A program made the position numbers and the translations under genes. The notes below the pieces were generated by a model, which worked only from the letters and a program-made list of their open reading frames with translations, ran no database searches and had not been told where the DNA came from. DNA of 64,000 nt. Origin: Adiantum capillus-veneris. Taxonomy: Eukaryota; Streptophyta; Polypodiopsida; Polypodiales; Pteridaceae. How positions within the stretch are numbered: the first letter of the stretch is position 1; each line of letters begins with the position of its first letter. The DNA is taken from NCBI GenBank assembly GCA_014529385.2, contig CM043960.1, forward strand, positions 36,966,781-37,030,780. The letters are read 5' to 3'. This document shows positions 24,241 to 38,319 of the stretch, in pieces.

Positions 24241-25060
24241 GGGCAACGCATGTATGCTACCCTATATAATAATTCAAATGTGTATATATGTTAGTTAGTG
24301 CTCCCATGTATGCTAGTTAGCACAAGTACGTGTATGCTAGTAATTGCAACTTGTAAGTGACATGTATGTTAATTAGCATGTACATTTATGCTAATTATCA
24401 TATAATTACATGTTAGTTAGGATACACATGTATGATATTTAGCAATGACTTGCATGCTAATTAACATACAACTATATACTAGTTATCACGGACACTTACA
24501 TGTATGCTAGTAATGTATGTTAATAGCCACTTGTATGCTAATTAGTAATCACATGTACTTTATCAACATGGACAATATGCTATTAGCATGCATGTACATT
24601 ATTACGATAGGAAAAAAACTTTTGTATACTAATAAGCATACTCTTATAGACTATTATTCAATAAATGCTAATAATCATGTAAAAAGTAACTTGTATGCTA
24701 AAATTTTGAAATGCATGTTAATTAGCATTAATAGATATGCTAAATAGCATACATTTTCATGTTAGTTAGCAAACTTTATGCTAGCTAGAAGTGACTTATA
24801 TACTAATCAACATACAATTGTATAGTAGTTATAATTTACACTCATGTGTATGCTCATAATCATCCGACTCCATGTCAGAAGTCACTTTATGCTAGTTAGT
24901 ACTTACATGTATGATAAATAGCATGGCCTTATATGCTAATTAGCATTTTCTTGTATGTAAGGTAGCATCCACATATTTGCTAGTTAGTAGTGACTTGTAT
25001 ACTAGTCAACACTTGCAGTTACATGCATGCTAATAATAAATCATCTTGTATGCGATTTAG
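24240..25060. repeat. Degenerate TATGCTAGTTAGCA array (third, longest block)
   Basis: About 800 bp consist of words such as TGTATGCTAGTTAGCACA, TATGTTAATTAGCATG, TATGCTAATTAGTAATC and TTAGTTAGCAAACTTTATGC, spaced about 20-40 bp. The core TTAGCTAA/TAGTTAGCA is close to palindromic. No coding potential. Divergence among units suggests an old array. Confidence 0.7.
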
Positions 25061-28000
25061 CTATAGCAAAGAGCACTCACATGAAGGGAACCAAAGACAA
25101 TCTACATACAAATATTGAAAACAAGTTTGATGCTCTTGCTTGGTAGGCTAAAGTATTAAAGATGGTTACATTTCAATGCTATTGTAGATAATTTCATAGT
25201 TTGTTGGAGTGAGAGAATAGAGGTTTCTTCTGCAAAGATATGTTTGATGGCTATCTTTATACACAACACAAGGGTGAGACCATATGAAAATGGGCATATT
25301 GGTAGATCGGGAGTGTGGGGTGGTGGGGGTGCACTATGTAATCATGTTAATGTACCACCTAAGTTCAGCAAGAGGGGTTTTCAAATGCAAAAAAAAAAAG
25401 AAAATTTAATAGAGATATATTAAAATAAAGGGTTCTTATATTCTATTTTGAAAAAAAAAACTAAAATAAGGGGTCTTTTCATTCATTCAAACATGTTAAG
25501 AAAGGGTTTTTTTTAATTACTTCATATATGGACGTTATATAGGGGGTGTTGAATAGTGAATTCCTCTAGACTGGTAGAAGATTGAAAGAATACTTATCTC
25601 TTTCTTTCTTGTAACACAAGCCTTGATGACATATACACATTTGGGAATGTTATTTTCCATTAGTCCACATAATTATCCTTGGCATCCTACTTCTATGCAA
25701 TAAATGTGACAAGACATAAGTCTATAGCTTTTGTATTGGTTGTTGAAATGGACATAGAAAAGAGTGGCTTTCTTTTTCGTAAAAGCACTCTTGATGAGTA
25801 TCTCCAAGTTAAATTAGTTGTGTTGGTCCAAATGATAACTCTAATTGGTTGATATAGTTTATCAATGCTTTGTTGGATGTTGTGAAAGCCTAGAAAGAAG
25901 AGACTCATACTCTAAAATTGTTGCTTAGCAGCAATGACAAAGATGAAGTCCTCGTAAGTGAGCAGCCAATGGTGTATTAAATATCCACAACCACTTGCCA
26001 ACGTCGTGAATGAGGATGTTTTTGTCACTCACTATTTAAGCTTGCATTTTCTCTTTTCATTTCAATTTCTAGACAAGGAAGGAAAAATAGAACTCATTTC
26101 TTATACAATATTTACTCTCACATAGTTCCTGCTCCTAAACTTATTTATCTACACTATATATAATGGGGGAAGGGATTCCGGCTCCCTTCCACAGCCACAT
26201 GGCAGTTTCTCCTAACTCTGCCAGTGTCCTTTGCAAGAAAGTTGAAACAGTGTGTAAAATAAAGTGTGGTGGTGGGATAGTAGCCGCGGGGGGGGGCACG
26301 TTGCTATAACATATATTAGTCATAGTGGAGGGGCATCTAAAAGTAGAAAAGTGGGCGGATGTCATTAGTAGAGATGTTGGGTGAATTATTTGGGCACGGT
26401 CACCTTGTGACTGCTTTTTGGCTATCCAACGCTCTCACTCGATCAAGAAAACCGGCAGTCGAGTTAATCATGCCAAGATTTGGTTAATGATTTCAAGCAG
26501 TCTCTAGCAAACGTAGGGCACAGGCACAAAAAGTCAGCGGCTATTGGGGTTGGTTCTTGCCTCTGTTGTTAGGAAAAAAGGCAAGGAAATATAGTTTTCA
26601 AAGCTCTTTATTACCTACAATTTGACATTTAGAGAGAGAAGATTGGTGACTGGTGATCGGGCAACAAGCTAGATAGCAAAGCCATGCGACCAGGTCCTTT
26701 CTTTGTGACCACTATTGAGGCGGTCTTTCTCTCCCATTTTAGGCTCTATATTATAGAAGGCAGGCTTTGGCTACCTGACAGTGGTGTGTACACACCAATG
26801 ACATGAGAAACAAAGGCTTTTAAAACTAGATAATCATGAGATAGACATGACAACTTAGTGACCACTTAAACTTCAAAGGATTAAATCACAATTAGTGCCA
26901 ATTTTTTTGTTGCAATTTCTTTCTTCATGCACAAAACACTCAAGTTGATTTCTTTTGTATCGATAGCACCCAACCCCAATCTTGTGCTACACTTCGATGT
27001 TGTAAGGATAAGTAAAAATTGATGATCCCGATTGTTTCATAACCCTACACTTGGCTATCATACATATACAAGCATTGAGACCCCTCAACATCATTACTGC
27101 TATCTTTAGTAGCATAGTGCTAGAGTAGCTTGCCATCATTGCCCGAGCACCATGAGCTGACACAAGTAGCATAGTGTCCAAGTTGCACATGCAACCTCTA
27201 CTCAATGTCCACCTTGGACAAAATCACCCTCAAACACTATCAAGTATACTCATATACACACTAGCTACATTGTAGTACCCCATACATGCATTTAGAAAGT
27301 ATACACACTATCAAGTATACTCTTATATACACTAGTTACATTGTTGTGCCCCATACATAGCATTTAGGAGGTTCAAAGGTGGTAAAGCTCCTTAGGGAGA
27401 CAACCAAGTGAAGGGGGGTAGCATGGAGAGTCCGAGCAAGAACGGGTTCCTTCACTCTCTTGCTTGTAGTACTCAGTAGTTTAGGTGTGTGATCTTACCT
27501 TCGTAAGTGTCTTAGTGGGTGTACATGTATAGCCACATGTATCTTTTTGTACAATAGGACATCGAGAGCTAGAAGGCTAGCAGCCACTTACAAAACAACA
27601 TATAGAGAAATCAAAATATACATTACTAACAAAATTTAAGGGCTGCCTAAGTGCACTCTTGATGTTGCTTTATGGTGATGCTAATAGAGAGTCTGTGAAT
27701 AGATGAGGGAATCCACAAGGTTGGGTGTTCCTCCATAGCCTTATAAGATGTGGTGCAACCCCAACCAATAGCAGTGTCATCACTCTTAGAACCCTTGATA
27801 TAGATTTGATTACTGATGGCACATACTTGGAAGCAATCAAGCTCACATTTAATGACTAAAACATGTCTAGGCTGTTTGTTAATAACTGCTTACGGGGCTC
27901 CTGCATGTAGGGGGTAGCTGTTTTGAGTTACCCCCTTTCCAAGAACTTGTATTTTCATATTTTACCCCTTGGTCTCCTCACTTTCTCATGTGAAAGTGTG

Positions 28001-28081
28001 CGACATGTCCCATCAATAGTCACACTAGCTTTGTGTTAGCCTTAGAGCCTAGTCACATGCCTCTGCCATCCTACTATTGAG
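25061..28081. other. Spacer with poly-A tracts and a short tandem duplication
   Basis: A-rich runs at 25390-25460 and a G8 run near 26288. At 27234-27370 ACACTATCAAGTATACTC is repeated with a period of about 71 bp. At about 26690-26810 a frame reads AMRPGPFFVTTIEAVFLSHF and LWLPDSGVYTPMT, which may be a retroelement C-terminus, but I cannot assign it. Confidence 0.45.
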
Positions 28082-28086
28082 CTGGT

Positions 28087-28398
28087 TGATAGGAATGGGA
28101 TCGTGCTAGCTAAGGTGGGTGATATACAAACATTGTGCTCACAAGTGAGTGTGTGTAGGCTAGTTTGTTACTCAAGTGAATTAGGTTCCAAGATAGACTA
28201 ACTTGGACTCATAAACAAGATCTTGAGTAGTTTGCCAACCCATCACAAGCTCATCATAGACAAGAGACATGTAATGTATCTTGGAATGATTGTTTATTCC
28301 TGAAAGGAGCTTTGAGTATCTCTACAAACTCACACCTTTACATGTGGGATAATTTCACTCACAATCTAGTGACTCTAGGACAAAGCCCATACCTTACA
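28087..28398 (-). repeat. 3' LTR of the non-autonomous element
   Basis: TGATAGGAATGGGATCGTGC to CCCATACCTTACA, 312 bp. The adjacent interior CCTCCCC (28402-28408) is the polypurine tract read on the minus strand. Confidence 0.85.
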
Positions 28399-28867
28399 AT
28401 CCTCCCCTCGGGGTTTGGACTAGGACAATACACTGAAGATTATATATCCACTAAGGATGACACATGGTATCCACAAAAGATGTCAATACATTTTCAGAAA
28501 GGATGATAGATCCACACAGGATGTTAATACATATTCACAAAGAATGACATAGGTATCCACACAGGATGATAATGAAACTCCTCCCTTTGAAGTAGAGAGG
28601 CTACAATCTTCACCTTTGATTCTTGAAACATGCATGTCCTCCCCCCTTTTCTTCATTCCATTCTTGGAGTCTTCTAGCCACACCTCATTGGTGCCAATGA
28701 TGTTGGTGTTGCCATAGCTATGTCTTGAGCTTTACTGAAAACAAGATAATGCAAAAAAAACACCGATGCAAAAACTACTAACGTGGATGCAAATGCTATT
28801 GCTGCCTATTTCCCACCCCTCAAAGTGAAATTTTGAATTTCTTTATGGTGCCTTGGAGCAGTATTTG

Positions 28868-29100
28868 TACTTGGAGACTCTCCATGGCCAGTGTCTGGAA
28901 CTCCATACATGAGCACAACTAGAAAATCATCTTTATAACTGTAGATTATGACATACATTGCAAATGGTGCTTGTAGAGATCTTTGCACTTGGAGACTCTC
29001 CAAGGCCAATGTTTGGAACTCCATACATGAGCGCAACTAGAAAATCATCTCTATAAATGTAAATTATGACATACATTGCAAATGGTGCTTGGCTGCAAAA
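28868..29100. repeat. Tandem duplication, period 118 bp
   Basis: CTTGGAGACTCTCCATGGCC (28870) and CTTGGAGACTCTCCAAGGCC (28988). Both continue to TTGCAAATGGTGCTTG. It lies inside the non-autonomous LTR element. Confidence 0.85.
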
Positions 29101-29117
29101 AAAATAGAGTTAATTGC

Positions 29118-29119
<2 letters not shown>

Positions 29120-29197
<78 letters not shown>

Positions 29198-29282
29198 GAG
29201 AGAGAAATCCTTTTGTGAAGCCCCTCTTCTTAAGAGGAATTCCTTTTGTGAAGCCCTCTTCACAAAATTTTAGAGTTAATGG

Positions 29283-29371
<89 letters not shown>
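29120..29371. repeat. Two (AG)n microsatellites sharing flanks
   Basis: (AG)n runs at about 29120-29205 and 29285-29370 are each preceded by TAGAGTTAATTG/GGC and followed by ATCCTTTTGTGAAGCCCCTC. The microsatellite and its flanks were duplicated as a unit. Open frames here are repeat artefacts. Confidence 0.9.
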
Positions 29372-29374
<3 letters not shown>

Positions 29375-30206
29375 TTTTGTGAAGCCCCTCTTCACCGGAG
29401 TGAAGCCTCTCTTCACAGTCTTTGGTTCCTTGGGGAAGCCTTTGAAGTTTGAAGTCACCTTTGAAGTTTGCCTTTTGAATGCTTGAAATTCTTCTTTGAT
29501 GCCCTTGATGTGCTCAATGTAGCTCCCCTTTGAGGTTTCTTGAATCTTGAGAGAATTGAAGTTGGAGGAAGATATCTGTGTTTGAAGTGCTTTCACTCCT
29601 CGTATGGAGGGCTTGAGAGCCCTTGTGGTTCTCCGCTGGTGGGAATACTTTAGCATAGAATTTTGGGCTACTGGCTCTGCTACTTGTGTGTTCCCATGGG
29701 ACTGGTCCCTTTGAGGGTTGAATAGACAAGGGCAGCAGATGGCAGGAATGCCTGCTAAGGAGGGGCCTTGATTTTTTGGAAGGTGGGCAGTAGGACTGGC
29801 ACATGATGCCTCCCTTGCAAGGCTAATTGGTCAATCAGCCTGTAGTTCTTTTACCAAAAGCAGTCGGTGGGCTGCTGACGACCAACAGCAGGCATCGGCC
29901 GGTAGGCTGGCGATCGAAAGCAAGAAAAAAAGGCAATTCAGTTTGCGACACCTCATTGGACCCAACACGCAAATGAAGTTTACCACCAAACTTGGCATCC
30001 ACCAATGAGCGATGCACATGGAGAGCCCCCAGCGGACCCGCCAGGTTTTATGAAGCCCATTAAAGTCAACTGCCTCAAGTCTACCCATTGTTCACCCTCT
30101 AAAAAACAAGAATTGAGCCCTCCACACACCCAAAAGGTCAACGACCTATTTTCAAATGCTAGCCACCGTCTAAAAATAGTAATATAAACTCAGATTTTGT
30201 AGGGCT

Positions 30207-30225
30207 ACACACACACACACACACA
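30207..30225. repeat. (AC)n microsatellite
   Basis: A short perfect AC run inside the non-autonomous LTR element. Confidence 0.9.
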
Positions 30226-30690
30226 ATGCTTGGACACATCTAATTTTAGTTAAGATTTGAGGGTGGAGATGAGGGGGTTCCCGGGCTCGGAATGGATTGC
30301 TTGAAGGCTCTATGCAGAGCTTGCAAGGAGCACTTCGAGAGGATATGAGTGATGCAAATATGGGATGAGGTTGATGAAATTAATTGAAGAGGGAAACTAG
30401 TAAAAAATTGACACAAAATATTCTTAATGCAAACACAAAAATGGATACTAATCCTCTCCCTAATCAAGCCTACCTAGCCGTAGAGGGTAGGTGCCTCTTG
30501 GGTGTGCCAAGGACATGCCCACACATAGCTAGATTATGGCTTAATTAGTGAGAGATGCAACTAGTTATGGAAAATTCCAATGGACCGTAATGATGATTAA
30601 GAAGTACTTATCACTAATGGGGATGCTAATCACTTACACACAAATACATAACAACAAACCTAGCTAGAACACCTTAACTTTAATACCACT

Positions 30691-30998
30691 TGATGGAAAT
30701 GGGATCGTGCTAGCTAAGGTGGGTGATAGACAAACATTGTACACATAAGTGAGTGTGTGTAGGCTAGATTGGTGTCCAAAAAAATTAGGTTCCAAGATAG
30801 ATTAACTTGGACTCATAAACACTATCTTGAGTAGTTTCCTAACCCATCACAAGCTCACCATAGACAAGAGACATGTAATGCAAACTTGGAATGATTATTT
30901 ACTTATGAAAGGAGCATTAAGTAGCTCTACATACACCTTTACACATGGATAATTCCACTCACACTCTAGTGACTCTAGGACAAAGCCCATACCTTACA
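30691..30998 (-). repeat. 5' LTR of the non-autonomous element
   Basis: TGATGGAAATGGGATCGTGC to CCCATACCTTACA, 308 bp. It is collinear with the copy at 28087 throughout, with short indels. Confidence 0.85.
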
Positions 30999-31003
30999 TT
31001 GGT

Positions 31004-31950
31004 TACCATCTGGTAAAGCTAGAGAGAGAACATTGCATCATGTCAATTGAATCGCCTCAAAAGGTGAACTTATTGGTTGCGATTCTCTTGTGAATCACAT
31101 GATTGCTTTGGAAACAACAAGATCCTCCATTATAGAGAGCAGCCATTGTGTTGGCATAACATCCTCCACTTTTCAACCTTTACTTTAGGCTATTGAGGTG
31201 CGATCTCAATCTAATGATGGTATATCCCATCAATCGGGTGACTGGGCTAGATAGCTTGTGACAAGGATCACGCTACTAGGCTCTTACTCCCATGTGAAGC
31301 ACATAAGGGGTGTCGACATGAGCGGTGTAATCATTGTTGAGGTAACTCTCCCTTCACCCACAAATTGCACTCCAAAAGGGAACAATTACCCTCTCTTTTG
31401 ATGTGTACATGTGAGAATATTCAGGTCAAAAGATGTTTCTTTCTTTTCCTACAAATTATTCCCTCTCCTATGAGGGGTAACCTAGCCTCACTCAGTGACT
31501 CCCACTCCAAGTATTTGAGAAAAATCAATTTCACAAACATACGAAATTCCCTTTATGGTAGATTGAAAGAGGAAAATTTTCAATCTAACCGGCATTTTTT
31601 ACAATTTAACTTTAATTTTTTTAATTTTCCAAGCGGATTTTCTCCTTTTCTCCCTCCCTTCAACTGACTGTTTTGATTTTTTTCATTCCCCCCCTCCCTT
31701 CAACAACCGGCTGTTTTGATTTTCTATTTTTCCCCTTCTTTTCACTGTTTTGATTTTAAAACTGGCTCAAGGCTACGCTAAGGCACACTTTTCCCAAACA
31801 CTTATCTAGGTAGAAGTTGTGCCAAATATTGAGGCAGGGTTGTAATGCTATCACATCACCTCATTGACAAATTGACACTTGATAAATATTTTTATAGGTA
31901 CTAGTGTCTGACGCGCATGTTGCTACGGCCAAGAAAATCATGGCCATTGG
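31004..31950. other. Spacer
   Basis: No family recognised. T- and C-rich tracts at 31610-31740. Confidence 0.4.
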
Positions 31951-31952
31951 GT

Positions 31953-32410
<458 letters not shown>

Positions 32411-32619
32411 GGTACTTACCTTTGTAATTCTATAGCACAAATAACAAGTCTATTGAACTAGCTACCTAGTTCATCCTATCAATATCCACCGTGGGATATT
32501 GTCCTTATAAGTATAATGATTTTCTTTTAAAAACCCTTAGCTTGCATAATAAGTGGTTTACTACCCTCTCTATAACTCTATCGTGAAGGCTCTATGGTGG
32601 TCTCTTCCATAAACAAAAC

Positions 32620-32800
32620 CATGGCACAGGCGGCCGTGCTTGATCAAATCCCCAGGAGGGGCTCGCTCCACTCAGTACCACCTACATGCTACACCTACTC
32701 AAGGATGGCGGCTTCCCTCCTTCCTCTATTTAAGAGGTGAGGGCGCACTCTGCCCCTCACTTAGCTTTGTGTGAGTTCTATTTGCATAAAGTGTGAGGAG
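32620..32800 (+). promoter_or_regulatory. TATA-containing cassette shared with 40.95 kb
   Basis: CTATTTAAGAGGTGAGGG, then TGCCCCTCACTTAGCTTTGT (32732-32774), matches CTATTTAAATGAGGTGAGGG, then ATGCCCCTCACTTAGCCTTGT at 40957-41010. The 40.95-kb copy lies inside the right-hand 2.25-kb direct repeat. TATTTAA at about 32734 is TATA-like. Reading it as a retroelement promoter is inference. Confidence 0.5.
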
Positions 32801-32924
32801 TGGTTATAAATTTTTTTACAGCACCTTCAATGGAGCTTGCAACTGCTGCGACACAAATTGGTTACCACATTTTGGTCTCACTGATTGCATTACAGTTACT
32901 TTTTTGAGATAATTGTTATAGTAC

Positions 32925-33800
32925 TGGTCTATGTATGGATGGTTTAACTCGGCTTGACAAAGCATGCTATGAGTTGAAACCATGGTGTGTGATGGCATTG
33001 CTTTGGTAACACCACTAAAGAAGTATTGCTAGAATGTTATAGCCCCGCTTTGTACTGGCTATGCTTGGCATTATATAGTTAATAAATTGATTTTATGAGC
33101 TTAACTTACTGGTTTTTTTGACCGCACTAAGAAAACTGTTTATCTACTTGATAGTGGGGTAGTACCACCCGGCTGGAACATGCAGTATGTATTTTTTGTA
33201 GGCTATACGATATAATTTTTTTTAAAAGGGGGAAGGTCTAACCCTGTGAGTACTGGTTTTAATCACATGACATTGCTTGGTAACAACTTAAAATGGGGGA
33301 CATAACTGCTACATACTTGGTATTGCTCTTTATATGGGTGGTTTGACTTGGCTTGGCAGAGCAGGCTATGAGTTGGTTGATTGGTAAAAAGCCATGGTGT
33401 GGGATGGCATTGGTAACACCACTAAAGGGTATTGGTAAACTGCTATAGCCTCATTTTTTACTAGCTATGCATAGCATCATATGGTTAATGATTGACTCTT
33501 TGGTCCTAACTTAATGATTTTTTGGCTGCGCTGAGAAAACTGGTCATTTGCTTATTGGGGTATTACCACCTGGCTGGACCATGTGTTTTTATGCAGACTG
33601 TACGGCAAAAATATATAAAAAAGGATGGGTCTAACCCGGTGATTACTGATTTCAGCTATAAGACAATGATTGGAAACACTGCTTAAAATATGGGGGGGCA
33701 TAGGCTTGCTGCGTTCTCTAATAAAAACCACTTTATAGTTGCTTTACTCTAACAATTAATGGCACTAACTAAAGGATTTTTTGGCTAAACCCCTCAGCTA
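32925..33800. repeat. Tandem repeat, period about 401 bp, two units plus a partial
   Basis: ATGTATGGATGGTTTAACTC (32931) recurs as ATATGGGTGGTTTGACTTGG (33332). The units share GCTATGAGTTG, CATGGTGTGNGATGGCATTG, GGTAACACCACTAAAG, GAGAAAACTG, ACCACCNGGCTGGA and GGTCTAACCC in the same order. A deleted third unit keeps GGATTTTTTGGCTAA at about 33775. It adjoins the left direct repeat of the Penelope-like element. Confidence 0.8.
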
Positions 33801-34067
33801 GGTTAGCGCCTAAATAAGGATGCACTTAAACAAAGACGTTCTGGCAAGGTTGTACTTAAATGTTCTGGCTGGTAAGTAATACCGCTTTGACTTAAAGCTA
33901 TTCTGTTGAAATCCGTGATAATTGGCTCACTGGCTTGGTAAAAGTTTTTTTCCCACTGAGAAGGTAAGTATCCCACATCAGAGCTTTGGGTACACCTTAG
34001 AGGGGTTTGTTCTTGCATATGGATGTATCAGTATCATTACAATAAGATGCTTTGGGCGCACAACCCC

Positions 34068-36515
<2,448 letters not shown>

Positions 36516-37298
36516 ACATCTTATACATAAGGGTTTCCCAGTTTTCTAGGAAACCAGGACGCTTGCTTTAGGATTTTGCTTGAATTATAGTGTTATGTTG
36601 GACCCACTGTCTATAATTCTTATTTAGGTAGGCTAGTGTTTGGTGGTCCTTCTTAGACTATAATTTTGGATACTTGCTCACGACTATCATAGTCATTTTG
36701 AATTTTCCGTTTTAAGTGTTGCAGGTCAAGTCTACAATACTAACATAGACTTTGTATAAACTTTGAGGATCACACACACTATAAATTGATTGCTTGCATG
36801 AGGATAATCCACAACCCAGAGAAGCATACAAGAATTTTAGAACAAATTAAATTTTACTTAAAGGACCATCCTCCTAAAAAATCCCTGGCTACTAGAACCA
36901 AACCTTTTCTTGCTAGAAAGGCCAAGAGCATTGTAACCTCTTACCCTAAGTAATCTCTTGCTAATTGAACATTTTGCCTATTGCAGACCCTTGCTCTCTC
37001 ACAAGGCCTGGGATTAACTTTTGAACCTCTCTCTGTAGCAACCTCCCTTGTCCTCAGATGTATAAGCAGCTTGGATGCTTCTCAATTTATTTATGAATCG
37101 GCCTTGATTATGGATAAAAAATCTTCTATCTTGCACATGTTTTCTTTTAACGATTGGGTTAAAATCTTGGCTACTTTAGACAAAGACACCAAAGACGGGG
37201 TTGCTATGATTTCCCAGTACATTGCCATGCCCAACTACCCATACTTTTGTTACAATACCAACAAGAGCTAGCTCAATTCTCTTCATCATGAGTTGAAT

Positions 37299-38207
37299 GA
37301 TCTAGCTTTTACAAGAAGTTATGTGGCCTCAACCCAACTTTCATTAGTGCCCCCACTACTCGATTTATCCCTCAAACGGGGGGCATCTTTTGCAGAGATA
37401 GTGCTTCTCTGGAATCCATCAAGGAATTTCAAAACAACCTCTCCTCCCTTAGTGACTCTAACCTTTTAGGAATGGTGCCCAAAGTTTCTAAAGTTTTTTC
37501 TTTTTCACCAGTTAGACAAATTGAAGTTGAGTCCTTTGATGTGGACCATCAACTTTGGGTCCTCCTCAACAAAGCATTTTTTGCACCAATCCTTAGCGAG
37601 ACTTGGGTTTATTTGGCTAATCTACCAGCATCCACGATTGAAGATTGCAGACTCAGAATCTTGAAAGGAGGACAATTTTTAGACAAAGGAGAACTTATTA
37701 AATCCCCCTTCAACCTTAACTTTGTTGACCATTCTAAGTGCTCCTCTAATGTAGGGTTATACATTCATACAAAAGGCAACATGGAGTTTGCTAAAAGCAA
37801 TCCTGAATTCTACATTGAATCTAATTGGAATTTATTTCTGGACCTATCTGAAATGTGCATGCAAATTTCTTGACCCCAAAGCCTCTTGTGCGTCCATCAT
37901 CATGTGGTTTGACCATGCTATCTGGTATATCCTCAACCACTTTGATCAACTCTTCCTTGAGAAACTGGTGGACTTTCATTTATCCCTCATTTGCTCTTGG
38001 TTGGGGGAACATGCCAAACAACTGGTGGATATCCTTAAAGAGCTCAAATCTAATGAACCAGGGACTTGTATGACTATTTATGCCAACTATAAAGGTGTCA
38101 AGATCATCACTAGTTTACTCAAGCCCTGCATTGAGGATGATGATTCTCGCTCACTAAAAAGACCTAACTCTTTAACCACCCGCAATAACTCTTTCACATC
38201 TTTTTGA
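37299..38207 (+). pseudogene. Upstream ORF of the Penelope-like element, function unknown
   Basis: From about 37299 to 37873 one frame stays open, with SSFYKKLCGLNPTFISAPTT and then ESFDVDHQLWVLLNKAFFAP and ETWVYLANLPASTIEDCRLR. A frame change near 37860 leads into DHAIWYILNHFDQLFLEKLV and ICSWLGEHAKQLVDILKELK, ending at 38207 after a Ser/Arg/Asn-rich tail. Long hydrophobic-helical stretches are visible. I recognise no family. The position before the RT suggests an ORF1 or the N-terminal part of the same polyprotein. It has at least one frameshift. Confidence 0.45.
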
Positions 38208-38319
38208 ACCTCCAGTACCTCCTCCAACTTTAATAGGGAAAAATCTCGTAGCTTTACTAGAGGAAGAAGTAGAAATACTCTCATCCGGCACCTCCTTGAC
38301 TTGTGATCATCTATAATGT

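Larger units (their letters stand above)
28087..30998 (-). mobile_element. Complete non-autonomous LTR retrotransposon (TRIM/LARD-like)
   Basis: Two direct repeats of about 310 bp begin TG and end TACA (28087-28398 and 30691-30998). The flanks CTGGT (28082-28086) and TTGGT (30999-31003) match at four of five positions, as expected of a target-site duplication. Next to the left LTR the minus strand reads GGGGAGGAT, a polypurine tract. Next to the right LTR it reads TGGTATTAAAG, a weakened tRNA-Met-type primer site (TGGTATCAGAG). Both place transcription on the minus strand. The 2.3-kb interior has no gag or pol, only microsatellites and short duplications, so mobilisation would need another element's proteins. 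The LTRs differ at many sites, so the insertion is old. Confidence 0.85.

Noticed and set aside
26690-26810. AMRPGPFFVTTIEAVFLSHF and LWLPDSGVYTPMT as a retroelement integrase C-terminus
   Set aside because: Suggestive of a terminal pol domain but too short, with no neighbouring domain to support it.
29051-29382. ORFs of up to 97 codons with (RE)n or (SL)n composition; likewise at 31861-32440, 34023-34329, 46370-46968, 49058-49374, 50206-50463 and 57327-57787
   Set aside because: They are translations of dinucleotide microsatellites on both strands, not genes.
29831-30088. 85-codon minus ORF in the non-autonomous LTR element
   Set aside because: No gag or other motif, and a second minus frame overlaps it almost completely.
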